DNA of 64,000 nucleotides, from contig CAIOTH010000033.1 in assembly GCA_903861145.1 (NCBI GenBank), forward strand, positions 1 to 64,000, read 5' to 3'. The DNA comes from an uncultured Bacteroidota bacterium (GTDB lineage: Bacteria; Bacteroidota; Bacteroidia; Chitinophagales; LD1). Below, one piece after another: positions 1 to 9,303 of this stretch. Under the pieces are notes generated by a model. The model was not told the origin of the DNA and did not search any database. It worked only from the letters and a program-made list of their open reading frames with translations. The position numbers and the translations under genes were made by a program. The number at the start of each line of letters is the position of its first letter. The stretch's first letter is position 1.

Positions 1-534
1 AATATTGTTCTCCATAGCAATAGCCAGCCCTTTTTTAACCAATTCGGGGTTATAGGCATGGTTCATGTTCGGAAACCTCGGGCCTAATTCATTTTCATTT
101 TTGCCGCGTAGCGGATGCTCGGGCTGAAGATAAATGTGGTCAGTAATAATCATTAAATCACCTACTTCAAAATCCGCATTCATCCCCCCCGATGCATTAC
201 TTACCAGCAAGGTTTTAACGCCCAAATACTTCATTACCCTCACCGGGAATGTAACTTCCTTCATCGAGTAACCTTCGTAGTAATGAAAGCGGCCGCTAAG
301 CGCCACTATATGTTTGCCACCTAGTTCCCCAAAAATCAAACTCCCTTTATGTCCCAATACGGTCGATACCGGAAAGTTGGGTATTTCGTGGTAAGGTAAT
401 TCAACTTCAATTTTAATGTCTTTGGTCAGGTTGCCTAAACCCGAACCCAGTATAATGCCATGCTTATATTGCTTGTTGATTTTTTGCTTCAAAAAATCAC
501 TGGTCTCCTTTATCTTCTCCAATAAGTTTTCCAT
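1..534 (-). CDS. Purine nucleoside phosphorylase, trimeric PNP type (C-terminus beyond the window)
   Basis: The enzyme splits purine (deoxy)ribonucleosides with phosphate to give the free base and (deoxy)ribose-1-phosphate, a cytosolic purine-salvage reaction. Reading leftwards from an ATG at 534 gives 178 open codons that run off the window. Family hallmarks are visible: GSGLG near residue 30 (phosphate loop), HKGSLIFGELGGK, GRFHYYEGY, and VSNASGGMN (the region around the purine site). The family is usually about 270 residues, so roughly two thirds is present. The start lies 5 nt after the lpxK stop, so the two genes are probably co-transcribed. The ORF track omits it because it is open-ended. 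The family call is firm; the choice between punA and deoD naming is not. Confidence 0.9.
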   Translation of the reverse strand, partial: MENLLEKIKETSDFLKQKINKQYKHGIILGSGLGNLTKDIKIEVELPYHEIPNFPVSTVLGHKGSLIFGELGGKHIVALSGRFHYYEGYSMKEVTFPVRVMKYLGVKTLLVSNASGGMNADFEVGDLMIITDHIYLQPEHPLRGKNENELGPRFPNMNHAYNPELVKKGLAIAMENNI

Positions 535-539
535 AATCG

Positions 540-1622
540 TTATTGCTGTGCTCCTGTTTTTTGCTTCGTTACCTCAATGTATTGCAGTATATCTGCATTA
601 AATCTGTCGCTCCCACCCAATAAAAACCGAACAACTATCGGTTGAACAAATATTTCGATTTTATTCTGCAAAAACCAATCGCGGAACTCTTCTAAACGTG
701 CTGCATCTTTTTCGGTAGTTACTATTATTTTCTTTACATCTCCCAAATTATTGAAAGTCTCTCGTATTACTTCCAAATCGTACCGGTCAAAACGGTAATG
801 GTCGCGGTAATCGCGCACAAATACTTTTCGCGCTTTACTGCTCAAATAACTCTTCAATTCTTCAAACTTGGCTATGCCGCAAACCAGCAAAACATCGGTA
901 TCGTTTTCAATATTCAACCACTTTTGCGAATCATTAAACGAGTATAGCGGTCCATATTGTATGGTGGTGAAATAAACCTTTTGATAAGGGTATGGTTTAA
1001 TTTCATTTATGATTTTTTCACTTTCAGCCTCCGTAATATTGGCCGGGCATTTCGAAACAACAATAACATCTGCACGGTGGTAATTGCTTCTTGCCTCGCG
1101 TAGCCAGCCAACAGGCATAATGTAATCGCGGGTAAACAGGTTAGCATACTCCGTAACCAATATAGATAAGCCTGCTTTTATAGCCCGGTGTTGAAAAGCA
1201 TCGTCCAGCAAAATCACGTCTATTTCAGGATGGTCGCCTAATAATTTAGGGACAGCCAAAACCCGGTCTTCACAAACTGAAACCACAGTATCAGGAAACT
1301 TGGCTTTAAACTGACTTGGCTCATCGCCAATTTGCAATGAGGTGCTGGTGGAATCGGCAATTACAAGCCCGTGAGTCCGCCTGCCGTATCCGCGGCTTAG
1401 CGTTGCCACTTTAAAGGTGTATTGAAGTAGCGAAATCAGGTATTCTATGTGTGGGGTTTTTCCAGTTCCGCCCGCAGTAAGATTGCCCACCAAAACAACA
1501 GGAAAATCAAAACGCGCTGCCTTTAAAGTCTTGCTATCGTACAGATAATTCCGAAACGCGGTTATCAGCCCATAAATAAGGGCAAAGGGATAAAGCAGTA
1601 TTTTTGAAATGGTATTGATGAT
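540..1622 (-). CDS. lpxK: Tetraacyldisaccharide 4'-kinase, lipid A biosynthesis (non-ATG start)
   Basis: LpxK phosphorylates the 4' position of the lipid A disaccharide at the inner membrane, using ATP. The Walker A region VGNLTAGGTGKTP is clear, followed by LSRGYGRRT and LLDDAFQHR, all typical of LpxK. The ORF track starts at a TTG (1493) immediately before the P-loop, which would remove the N-terminal membrane anchor. The same frame stays open upstream to a TAA at 1632-1634 and encodes a typical LpxK N-terminus (ILLYPFALIYGLITAFRNYLYD, then RFDFPVVLVGNL). No ATG, GTG or TTG exists in that extension except immediately before the P-loop. The real start is therefore probably an AUC/AUU near 1608-1622, or the sequence has an error there. 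The end given assumes the longest form. The purine nucleoside phosphorylase gene follows after 5 nt. Confidence 0.85.
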   Translation of the reverse strand: MINTISKILLYPFALIYGLITAFRNYLYDSKTLKAARFDFPVVLVGNLTAGGTGKTPHIEYLISLLQYTFKVATLSRGYGRRTHGLVIADSTSTSLQIGDEPSQFKAKFPDTVVSVCEDRVLAVPKLLGDHPEIDVILLDDAFQHRAIKAGLSILVTEYANLFTRDYIMPVGWLREARSNYHRADVIVVSKCPANITEAESEKIINEIKPYPYQKVYFTTIQYGPLYSFNDSQKWLNIENDTDVLLVCGIAKFEELKSYLSSKARKVFVRDYRDHYRFDRYDLEVIRETFNNLGDVKKIIVTTEKDAARLEEFRDWFLQNKIEIFVQPIVVRFLLGGSDRFNADILQYIEVTKQKTGAQQ

Positions 1623-1651
1623 AAAAGCGTTTTAATAAATGCAAATATTTG

Positions 1652-1736
1652 GCCACTAAGGCACAAAGACACTAAGAAATTCAATTTAATCTAAAGTATT
1701 AGTCAACAAAACTTAGTGCCTTAGTGTCTTTGTGGC
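1652..1736. repeat. Dispersed inverted-repeat element, copy 1
   Basis: Two 25-nt arms (GCCACTAAGGCACAAAGACA... and ...TTAGTGTCTTTGTGGC) face each other across a 35-nt spacer. They pair with about four mismatches. The same architecture recurs at 17249-17334, and single arms occur at 18062-18097 and 57238-57262. It fills the gap between the divergent lpxK and Nif3-family genes. I see no coding function. It is probably a miniature, non-autonomous repeat. Confidence 0.7.
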
Positions 1737-1764
1737 TATAATTGTAATTAGTCAACTCAAAAAT

Positions 1765-2859
1765 ATGAAGATAAAAGACATCACCGATTTTCTTGAAACT
1801 ATTGCCCCCCTCGAATACCAGGAAAGCTATGATAACTGCGGCCTGATAGTGGGAGATAAGAACAGCACAGTAAAGAAAGCGCTTATAACACTTGATTGTA
1901 CCGAGGAAGTAATTGATGAAGCCATTGCTGAAAAATGCCAGCTGGTTATTGCCCATCACCCCATTGTTTTTGGCGGACTTAAAAAGCTAAACGGCAAAAA
2001 CTACGTTGAGCGCACGGTTATAAAAGCCATAAAAAACAACATTGCCATTTATGCTATACACACCAATTTCGATAATGTATTGGACGGTGTAAACGCTAAA
2101 ATTTGCGAGCGCTTAGGCCTGGTAGATTGCGAAATTCTATCACCTAAAAAGCAGTTGCTAAAAAAACTCTACACCTTTATTCCACTTGATAGCTACGCCA
2201 GTGTGGCACAAGCTGTTTTTGAAGCTGGCGCAGGTAACATAGGTAACTACAGTGAAACAAGCTTCAGCGCGCCGGGCATGGGCACTTTTAAAGGCAACGC
2301 AAACTCAAACCCGACTATTGGCAAAAAGGGGATGTTGGAGCGGGTGGAGGAAGTAAAGTTCGAGACCATCTTCCCTGCTATTATTGAAAGAAAGGTTGTT
2401 GAGGCCTTATTGAAGGCGCATCCTTATGAAGAGGTAGCTTATGATATTGTTTCGCTGGATAACTACTACCAGAAAGTAGGTAGCGGCATGGTGGGCAACC
2501 TTAAAAAGCCTTTGGATGAACTTACCTTCCTCAAAAGCGCTAAAAAACAGCTAAAAACCGACGGTATCCGCTATACTAACTTGCGCCAAAAAGAGGTGAA
2601 AAGGGTGGCGGTTTGCGGGGGAGCAGGCCGCTTTTTGTTAAATAATGCTATAGCCGTCAACGCCGACGTTTTTGTTACTGCGGACTTTAAATACCACGAT
2701 TTTTTTGACGCAGAGGGTAAAATAGTGGTAGCCGATGTGGGACACTTTGAAAGTGAACAGTTTACGAAAGACCTGCTAATAGAAAGAATTTCGGAAAAAT
2801 TCCCTACATTTGCAGCCCTAACGTCAAAAATAAACACGAACCCAATCAAATATTTATAA
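1765..2859 (+). CDS. Nif3-like dinuclear metal centre protein (YbgI/YqfO family)
   Basis: This is a Nif3/YbgI-family protein, a toroidal oligomer with a two-metal site. Its biological role is unsettled, and databases often call it a GTP cyclohydrolase 1 type 2 homologue. The metal-binding signatures are visible: VIAHHPIVFGGLK near residue 65, IHTNFDN near 100, and VADVGHFESE near the C-terminus. At 364 residues it is the long form that carries an inserted middle domain (about residues 125-235). The ORF-track start is a GTG inside the upstream repeat, so I use the ATG at 1765 (MKIKDITDFLE), which matches the family N-terminus. A zinc-ribbon protein gene follows after 2 nt, a common pairing in Bacteroidota. 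Confidence 0.93.
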   Translation: MKIKDITDFLETIAPLEYQESYDNCGLIVGDKNSTVKKALITLDCTEEVIDEAIAEKCQLVIAHHPIVFGGLKKLNGKNYVERTVIKAIKNNIAIYAIHTNFDNVLDGVNAKICERLGLVDCEILSPKKQLLKKLYTFIPLDSYASVAQAVFEAGAGNIGNYSETSFSAPGMGTFKGNANSNPTIGKKGMLERVEEVKFETIFPAIIERKVVEALLKAHPYEEVAYDIVSLDNYYQKVGSGMVGNLKKPLDELTFLKSAKKQLKTDGIRYTNLRQKEVKRVAVCGGAGRFLLNNAIAVNADVFVTADFKYHDFFDAEGKIVVADVGHFESEQFTKDLLIERISEKFPTFAALTSKINTNPIKYL

Positions 2860-2861
2860 CA

Positions 2862-3611
2862 ATGGCAGCAACCAAGGAACTTTCTATTGATGAAAAATTG
2901 CAGCAACTCTGGGAACTACAACAAATAGATTCTAAGATTGACAAAATACAAATTCTTAAAGGCGAGTTGCCTATTGAAGTGAAAGAACTGGAGGATGAAA
3001 TCGAAGGATTACACACCCGCCTAAAAAACTCTCAGGACGAAGCTGGTGAAATGGAAGAGGAAATCAAAAACCGCAAAAACGCTAAGGCGCTTGCAAAGGA
3101 ATTGATTACCCGCTACGAAAAGCAACAAGACAACGTAAAGAACAATCGTGAATACGATGCGCTTTCAAAAGAAATCGAATTGCAGAAATTAGAGATTCAG
3201 TTATGCGATAAGAAGATTGCCGATTCAACTGCAAAGATTGATTCAAAGCAACTAGTGCTTGATGAAACTGAAAAGACGATTAAAGAGCGCGAAAAGAACC
3301 TGAAGAATAAGAAGAAGGAACTTGAGAAGATTATTGAAGAAACTGAGAAGGAAGAAAAAGAACTTCAAAAGGAATCAGACAAGCAATCTAAAAAAGTTGA
3401 AGAGAGATTATTGAAGGCATACGTTCGTATTCGCGGTGCATACAAAAACGGTTTGGCCGTTGTTGCAGTATTACGCGATGCTTGCGGTGGTTGCTATGCA
3501 AAAATCCCGCCTCAACGTCAATTAGAAATTCGCCAGAGAAAAAGAATTATTACCTGCGAACACTGCGGTAGAATTCTGGTTGCCTGGGAAGAACCTGAAG
3601 CCAACAACTAA
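2862..3611 (+). CDS. Coiled-coil protein with C-terminal C4 zinc ribbon
   Basis: This 249-residue cytosolic protein is mostly a charged helical hairpin (about residues 10-180, rich in E, K and Q with heptad-like spacing). It ends in a zinc ribbon with two cysteine pairs, CGGC and CEHC, separated by KIPPQRQLEIRQRKRIIT. The layout matches the C4-type zinc ribbon family (CT398-like in Chlamydia), usually encoded next to Nif3 genes. In some bacteria, members are proposed to bind nucleic acid or secretion/sigma-factor partners. No enzyme function is indicated here. It is the last gene of a two-gene operon with Nif3, with a terminator immediately downstream. Confidence 0.88.
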   Translation: MAATKELSIDEKLQQLWELQQIDSKIDKIQILKGELPIEVKELEDEIEGLHTRLKNSQDEAGEMEEEIKNRKNAKALAKELITRYEKQQDNVKNNREYDALSKEIELQKLEIQLCDKKIADSTAKIDSKQLVLDETEKTIKEREKNLKNKKKELEKIIEETEKEEKELQKESDKQSKKVEERLLKAYVRIRGAYKNGLAVVAVLRDACGGCYAKIPPQRQLEIRQRKRIITCEHCGRILVAWEEPEANN

Positions 3612-3618
3612 TACCGAT

Positions 3619-3651
3619 AAAAACCCTTTCCTTACCGAGAGGGTTTTTTAT
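3619..3651 (+). terminator. Intrinsic terminator after the Nif3/zinc-ribbon operon
   Basis: A 7-bp stem (AAACCCT ... AGGGTTT) is followed by a T-run, starting 8 nt after the zinc-ribbon stop codon. Confidence 0.8.
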
Positions 3652-3710
3652 TTCAGGTAACTAAAGGAAACACTGGCTATCATAACTACACTTTTCAATT
3701 ATAGTCATAC

Positions 3711-3768
3711 CAAAACCGGCTTTGGTTTTCCCTTTAGGGGACGGAAAGGGTCCGGCTGTTTTTTATTT
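3711..3768. repeat. Composite palindromic intergenic element
   Basis: Two nested hairpins lie back to back: AAAACC-GGCTTT-GGTTTT, and CCCTTT-AGGGGACGG-AAAGGG. An outer CCGGC pair and a T-run close the element. It looks like a REP-type intergenic repeat and could also act as a terminator or upstream boundary for the TPR gene. Assignment is from structure only. Confidence 0.45.
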
Positions 3769-3794
3769 CCATCCTCTCCGTTTATCTTTCGCTC

Positions 3795-5273
3795 GTGTTA
3801 AAGCAAATCATTTGGACTCTTCTCTTCCTATTTACAGGCAATTGCCTGCATGCCCAAAGTTTCGACTTTAACGATAACTGCCGCAAAGCTTACAAATCGC
3901 TTATAGCCCTTAAGCTTAATGAGGGCAACGCTTTATTAAAAGAAGAAGAGAAACTGCACCCCGATAATCTCATAGCCACTTATCTCGAGAACTACTACGA
4001 CTTTCTAACCGTCTACACCAGCGATGAGCGGAAACTTTATACCGGGTTAAAAAAGAATGAAGACCTGCGCCTTGTTTTATTGACAGAAGGCGATCAACGC
4101 ACTCCCTACTACCTGTTTTCATTAGCCGAAGTAAATCTGCAGTGGGCAGCGCTTGATATTAAGTTTGGCGAATACTTCAACGCCGTGTTCGAAATACGCC
4201 GCGCCTTTAAGTTGCTTGAAGAGAACGAAAAGAAGTTCCCGGATTTTAAGGCTAACAAAAAATCGTTGGGCGTGCTTTATGCTTTGCTGGGCAGCGTGCC
4301 CGATAAATATAAATGGGGCGTTACCCTGTTGGGCATGGATGGCAATGTAGAAATGGGCATGGCTTATTTACATGATTTGATTGACACCGGTAAAACCACC
4401 GGTTTTATTTACCAGGACGAAACCATCATTTACTACGCCTTTCTGCTGCTTAACCTGCAAAATAAAAGCGAACAGGCCTGGCAGGTGTTGCAGGCCAACG
4501 GCTTTCCGAAAAGCGATAACCTGATGAGCACCTACACCTGCGCGCACTTAGGCGTATATGGCAAGCACAATACAGAGGCCATCAAACTATTGGATGAGCG
4601 CCCCACTTCTGATTCGTTTGCAAAATTTCCTTTCCTCGATTTTCTCACCGGCGTGGCTAAACTTAGCGAGTTGGAACCCGATGCCGATACCTACTTTAAA
4701 CGGTTCCTGGTAACCTACAAAGGCGAAAACCACATCAAATCTTCCTACCAAAAAATAGCATGGTGCTATTTATTGAAGGGCGATACCGTTAATTACCTGC
4801 ACTTTATTGCCAACGCCAACAAGCTGGGCGCTAACACGCTTGATGCCGATAAGCAAGCAAAAAAAGAAGCAGAAGAACACCGTATACCCAATCCTCAACT
4901 ACTTCGCGCGCGTTTGTTGTTTGATGGTGGAGACTACCCCAAGGCCATCGCCCAAATGAACAACACCAATGAAAACGCCTTTAAAAGCACCGACGATAAA
5001 ACTGAATATCTATACCGTCTGGGTCGTATTTACGACGAAACTCATCTACCCGACTCGGCTTTGGTTTATTATGGCCGCGCTATTGACAAAGGCAAAAATA
5101 TACCCCGCTATTTTGCCGCCAACTCAGCCCTTTTATCGGCGCAGATATATGAGGCAAAAGGCGATAAGGAGAAGGCTAAATATTATTACAACCTCTGCCT
5201 GTCGTACCCCAACCACGAATACAAAAACGGCCTCGACCAGAAAGCTAAAGCAGCCTTGAATAGAATGCAATAG
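3795..5273 (+). CDS. Secreted TPR-repeat protein, function unknown
   Basis: A signal peptide (LLFLFTGNCLHAQS, cut after HA) leads into about 470 residues of helical repeats. Several stretches fit the tetratricopeptide pattern, for example AEVNLQWAALDIKFGEYFNAV, YLYRLGRIYDETHLPDSALVYYGRAI and ALLSAQIYEAKGDKEKAKYYY. TPR proteins are scaffolds for protein contacts, so this one probably acts in the periplasm or at the inner face of the outer membrane. The start is a GTG (3795); no better ATG precedes the signal peptide. There is no T9SS tail. It stands alone, with murB following after 76 nt. The specific partner cannot be told. Confidence 0.8.
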   Translation: MLKQIIWTLLFLFTGNCLHAQSFDFNDNCRKAYKSLIALKLNEGNALLKEEEKLHPDNLIATYLENYYDFLTVYTSDERKLYTGLKKNEDLRLVLLTEGDQRTPYYLFSLAEVNLQWAALDIKFGEYFNAVFEIRRAFKLLEENEKKFPDFKANKKSLGVLYALLGSVPDKYKWGVTLLGMDGNVEMGMAYLHDLIDTGKTTGFIYQDETIIYYAFLLLNLQNKSEQAWQVLQANGFPKSDNLMSTYTCAHLGVYGKHNTEAIKLLDERPTSDSFAKFPFLDFLTGVAKLSELEPDADTYFKRFLVTYKGENHIKSSYQKIAWCYLLKGDTVNYLHFIANANKLGANTLDADKQAKKEAEEHRIPNPQLLRARLLFDGGDYPKAIAQMNNTNENAFKSTDDKTEYLYRLGRIYDETHLPDSALVYYGRAIDKGKNIPRYFAANSALLSAQIYEAKGDKEKAKYYYNLCLSYPNHEYKNGLDQKAKAALNRMQ

Positions 5274-5320
5274 TGCGCAAAGGTGTTAATGTGTTAATGG
5301 GCGCATGTTGAAAATGTATT

Positions 5321-5328
5321 TAAGTTTG
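5321..5328 (+). promoter_or_regulatory. Candidate Bacteroidota -7 box upstream of murB
   Basis: TAAGTTTG matches the TAnnTTTG consensus and lies 21 nt before the murB ATG. No convincing -33 TTTG was found at the right distance. Confidence 0.3.
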
Positions 5329-5349
5329 TATGTAACGTGAATACCTAAC

Positions 5350-6396
5350 ATGAGTGCGCCTGTCCATACCAATGCTTCCCTTAAGCCCTTCAACACCTTT
5401 GGTATTGATGCTATCGCTAAGTACTTTACCGAAATAAAATCGGTAGACGATTACCGGCGCCTTTTAGGTGATAAAAAACTATCGTCGGAAAAGAAGTTGA
5501 TACTTGGCGGTGGCAGCAACATTTTACTCACTCAAAATTACGATGGCCTTGTTATTCATAACTGCATACCAGGTATTGAAGTTGTTAGCGAAACCGAAAA
5601 CTTTGTAATCGTAAAAGCAAACGCCGGTGTAGTTTGGCATCATTTGGTGCTTTGGGCTATTGAACGCAATTACGGCGGTATCGAAAACCTCTCCCTCATT
5701 CCTGGTTTTGTTGGTGCTGCGCCTATGCAAAATATTGGTGCGTATGGCGTTGAAATAAAAGATGTATTTCAGGAACTAGAGGCCATTAACGTGCACACCG
5801 GTGAACTTCAAATCTTCAACCTAACCGATTGCGAATTTGGTTATCGCGAAAGTGTTTTCAAATCAAAATATAAAGGGCAATTTCTTATTGCCTCGGTTAC
5901 ATTCCGCTTTGCAAAACTCAACAGTCCCGCTGCACTTTCAAACTATCGTTTTAAAACCGATTACGGCGATATTAAAGAAACACTCGGCCAAATGCAGGCC
6001 TTCGATTTAAGCGTCAAAGCAGTTAGCGATTCCGTTATCAAAATACGCTCTGCCAAATTACCCGACCCTCAAAAAATAGGTAACGCCGGCAGCTTCTTCA
6101 AAAACCCGGTTATAAATAAAGAACAATACGAATCACTCGTTGCCCAATACCCGGTTATGCCCAGCTATCCTCAAAATGATGGCACTATTAAAGTGCCTGC
6201 CGGGTGGTTAATTGAGCAATGCGGCTTTAAAGGCAAAATTGTTGGCAACACCGGTGCCCATGCAACACAAGCCCTGGTGCTAGTCAACTATGGCCACGCC
6301 ACCGGCCACGAAATCTGGCAGCTTGCCATCACCATCCAACAAACAGTAAAAGAGAAATTCGGTATTGATATTTCGCCCGAGGTGAATGTGGTGTAA
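5350..6396 (+). CDS. murB: UDP-N-acetylenolpyruvoylglucosamine reductase
   Basis: MurB reduces UDP-GlcNAc-enolpyruvate to UDP-MurNAc with NADPH and bound FAD, the second committed step of peptidoglycan synthesis in the cytosol. The FAD-binding signature GGGSNILL is near residue 55 and SLIPGFVGAAPMQNIGAYGVE near 115. GNAGSFFKNP near 245 carries the catalytic serine, and PEVNVV is at the extreme C-terminus. The length of 348 residues and the extended middle match type I (E. coli-like) MurB. The ATG at 5350 is the natural start. It converges with the small gene on the other strand, with 4 nt between stops. Confidence 0.96.
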   Translation: MSAPVHTNASLKPFNTFGIDAIAKYFTEIKSVDDYRRLLGDKKLSSEKKLILGGGSNILLTQNYDGLVIHNCIPGIEVVSETENFVIVKANAGVVWHHLVLWAIERNYGGIENLSLIPGFVGAAPMQNIGAYGVEIKDVFQELEAINVHTGELQIFNLTDCEFGYRESVFKSKYKGQFLIASVTFRFAKLNSPAALSNYRFKTDYGDIKETLGQMQAFDLSVKAVSDSVIKIRSAKLPDPQKIGNAGSFFKNPVINKEQYESLVAQYPVMPSYPQNDGTIKVPAGWLIEQCGFKGKIVGNTGAHATQALVLVNYGHATGHEIWQLAITIQQTVKEKFGIDISPEVNVV

Positions 6397-6400
6397 GGTT

Positions 6401-6673
6401 TTACTCCGAATAAGATTCCATGATAGCATTTATTTCATCCATCACTACATCTTCGGCCATTTTGTAATTTTTAAGGATGGTCTTTACCGTGTTAGGGTGC
6501 GTGGCCATCAAAAACTTTTCATCGGGTATTTGCTTTTCTAAATTGTCGATATGCAAAACTGCCAGGTTAAGCAACTCTTCCCTCTTCGCATCAGGTTCCG
6601 ACGCTGAAAATAAATGCCTTTTTTGTTCAACTGCCTTGCGCAATTTGAATATGATGGTTTTAAACTGCTTCAT
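6401..6673 (-). CDS. Small conserved-looking helical protein, function unknown
   Basis: This 90-residue protein is soluble, charged and helical (KQFKTIIFKLRKAVEQKRHLF..., DNLEKQIPDEKFLMATHPNTVKTILKNYK). It has no signal peptide, membrane segment or cysteines. The C-terminus is acidic (EDVVMDEINAIMESYSE). Codon use looks like that of neighbouring genes, and the gene fits tightly against the murB stop, so I consider it real. I do not recognise the family. Confidence 0.6.
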   Translation of the reverse strand: MKQFKTIIFKLRKAVEQKRHLFSASEPDAKREELLNLAVLHIDNLEKQIPDEKFLMATHPNTVKTILKNYKMAEDVVMDEINAIMESYSE

Positions 6674-6804
6674 GTTTATCTTTTAAATGCAACGCAAGGT
6701 AATCTTTGGAAACCAGACCATAGCGATTTATTGGCCCTTGCAACGCCACTGGCGGTAGAAGGAGATGGGTGAAGATGTAAATGCTATGCGTTAAACGAAT
6801 TGCT

Positions 6805-7548
6805 CTACTTGATTTTAATAAACCAATTGTGATAGGTCCGATTGTCAGAAGTGGCATTAAGTAAATATGCGCCAGGGCTAAGTTCTGAAATATTCATCGC
6901 TACACGATGGCCCGGCGGCAAAATTTGATGTAGTACTTGCATTCCTGCTAAGTCCAAAACCTCAATTTCGTTCATAATGTGTTCTCCGCTTTCAATAAAT
7001 AATTCATCCGTAGCAGGATCGGGAAATACTTTTAACACTCCTACACTACTTTCAAATACACTAAGCGTAAAAGAAGCAACAATAGTATCAGTAAAGCTGC
7101 AGCCCTTGGTATCCGTAACTATTAAGTCATCGTAAGCAACTGTTTGATAAAAATGTGTTGCCGAGTCGCTGGTATTACTAAACATGCCGTCACCCCACAA
7201 AATATGATAGGGCCCTATTCCTCCGCTAATTACAATACCAGTTTCATGATAATTGGATGCTGCGTAATTCACTATTATCTCAACCCGTATTTCGCTATAT
7301 TGGTCTACCATAATATTTGAAAAGGCCGACGAGCAATTATTAGCGTCAGAAACCGTAACCGTATAATCACCTGCCGCAACATTTGTTGGGCATGCTCCCG
7401 TCAGTGCGGGGTCGTTCCAGAGATATCGAAATGGTGGCGCGCCACCTGTAATTGTAACGCAGCCTGATGCGGTAGAATCTCCATAGCAACCGTTTGAGAA
7501 ACTATACCCGGCTATTGATGGATTAGTTGGGGCATAAAGAATAACCAC
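6805..7548 (-). pseudogene. C-terminal part of a frameshifted SprB-repeat/T9SS type A protein
   Basis: This reading frame carries an SprB-like repeat (SGCVTITGGAPPFRYLWND ... AGDYTVTVSDANNC) and a T9SS type A sorting domain (FPDPATDELFIES ... LDLAGMQVL ... GAYLLNA). It has no signal peptide, and its apparent start is a GTG within a continuing open frame. It abuts the upstream ORF (7554-9188), which ends in mid-domain in a frame one base away. Restoring one base at the junction would read ...YYHVL-x-TDVVILYAPTNPS, which is sensible repeat-protein sequence. The two are therefore one gene of about 800 codons that is broken here. Confidence 0.75.
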
Positions 7549-7553
7549 ATCGG

Positions 7554-9188
7554 TTAAAGTACGTGGTAATAACCTGCCTGTAGCGAATTATATTTTATGG
7601 TATCGCCACTTAAAGTGTTGCCACTAAACAAAATAAGGCTCGATGAATTTGATATCGTGTAATGAATGGTTCCTTGTCCATGAACTACCGCTTGCATAGT
7701 TCCATTTGCTAAACCGCAGGCGTTGTTTTTTACACTGATATCGGCCGTAAAATTGATGGTATCAGTTACCCCAATTCTAAAGACATAATCAATATTGGCA
7801 CAAGATGAATCGCTTAAAAGTAAATGATAAAATCCGGGATAAAGATTTCCAATAGTACCCGACCAGTTGCCAGGAGTATTATTTCCAAATTCAACAACCT
7901 GATAATTAGAATCAGTGATTTCATAATTGATAAGTGCATCATTACTGGAATATGAAAGGAAAATACTTCCATTTGCCACCGAAACGCAGCTTGCATTGTT
8001 TGTTGAAAAGTTCGCTATTATAGAACGTGGCCTCACATTTACCATCACCGAGTCTTTTGCAAAGCAGCCGTTACCCCCGGTTACCTTCAAATAATAGGTA
8101 GTTGATGAATCCGGACTTGCACTGGTTTGAGCTTGTGTGCCCGAAAAAACGCTATCGCGCCCTGTGTCCGGAAACCATTGATAAGTAATAGGCAGGGCAA
8201 CAGTACTGCAATAGCCCAGCCTAAGGTTGGGTCTCAAATTCGAAATAATAGGGCTGGTGTTTGTGTCGCATTGATTATATCTGCCGGCCGAATATATATA
8301 GCTGTTATTAGCAGTAAGTGTGCAGCTTGCTTTATTGTTCTGGTTGCCAAAGGTGCCTGGATCATAATAGCATACTTCTACCACAATATTCGAAGTGCCA
8401 TCCCAATAAAAAGGAGAATTGAGGCCAAAGGAATTCCATCCAGACGTGGGTTGAATAACGGAAGGGTTAAGCACCTGAACTAATTGATTATTCCATTCCC
8501 TTAAACTATCTAATTGGGTGCAACCCATCTTTATGGTAAAGTTCAGCAAATAGGCATTGCTATTAAATAATCCAATATCAAAGGCCACACCTTCAATTGT
8601 TTTCGACCCCCCTAATGCCTGTTGTAACTCACTTGCTGTGTAAAGCATTTGGTTTCTGCAACTTTCGTTATAATTTCCGAATAACGATGGATATACTAAA
8701 CCTGTGCCCGGCTGCGAGATACTTCCGCTGCCTATAGTAGGTGATGTGGTCGTACCATTACAAGGCACCGTTATCCCGCAACTATTCGTCCCACCGCTTA
8801 CCGATGAGTACAACTGAATTCGTTGCCCGCTACAAATTATACTGTCACTTGCACTTACCGATATTATGGGTGTAGGGTTTACATAAACATGTATGGTGCT
8901 GCTTACGGTATCGTTAGCGTTGTCAATTACCCGTAAAATGTAATCGGAGCTATTACTTGTTATCAATTCGGGGTTTGGGCAAGTATCGCAATTAAGCCCA
9001 ATAGCGGGTGTCCACAAATATGAATACGGTACCGCACCACCGCTTACCACGGGTACACCGCCTAAAATGATTTTACTACCACTGCAAACTGTGGTATCAC
9101 GTCCTGCATTAACTGCCAATTGTGCTTGTAATCCTAAAGTTACCAGTACATAAGCAATGGATAATAAAGAGCGTGTGAGTGTAATCAT
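7554..9188 (-). pseudogene. N-terminal part of the same frameshifted secreted protein
   Basis: This 544-codon frame begins with a signal peptide (MITLTRSLLSIAYVLVTLGLQAQ). It continues through Ig/PKD-like segments rich in GG, TYQWFPDTG and TYYLKVTGGNGCFAKDS. A middle part (CGITVPCNGTTTSP ... NIVVEVCYYDPGT) resembles the jelly-roll-like modules of secreted Bacteroidota proteins. It stops at a TAA inside a repeat, with no sorting domain of its own; that domain lies in the next frame (6805-7548). The stop is in the short CTTTAA context. A polypeptide made from this frame alone would be exported to the periplasm but would lack the T9SS tail needed to cross the outer membrane. Confidence 0.75.
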
Positions 9189-9303
9189 ATAAACCTTAGT
9201 GAATTTATATAATTTATTCGATACAGAACACTAATTAACACGGCGCAACCATTAAACCGAATGGTGTCTATCATCTCGCCTCTAACCTCTAACATCTATT
9301 CAA

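Noticed and set aside
1699-1959. 86-aa minus-strand ORF at the Nif3 start
   Set aside because: It covers the dispersed repeat and the antisense of Nif3; the Nif3 frame carries the metal-binding motifs.
7549-7560. Programmed -1 frameshift
   Set aside because: No X-XXY-YYZ slippery heptamer and no clear downstream pseudoknot; a plain indel is simpler.
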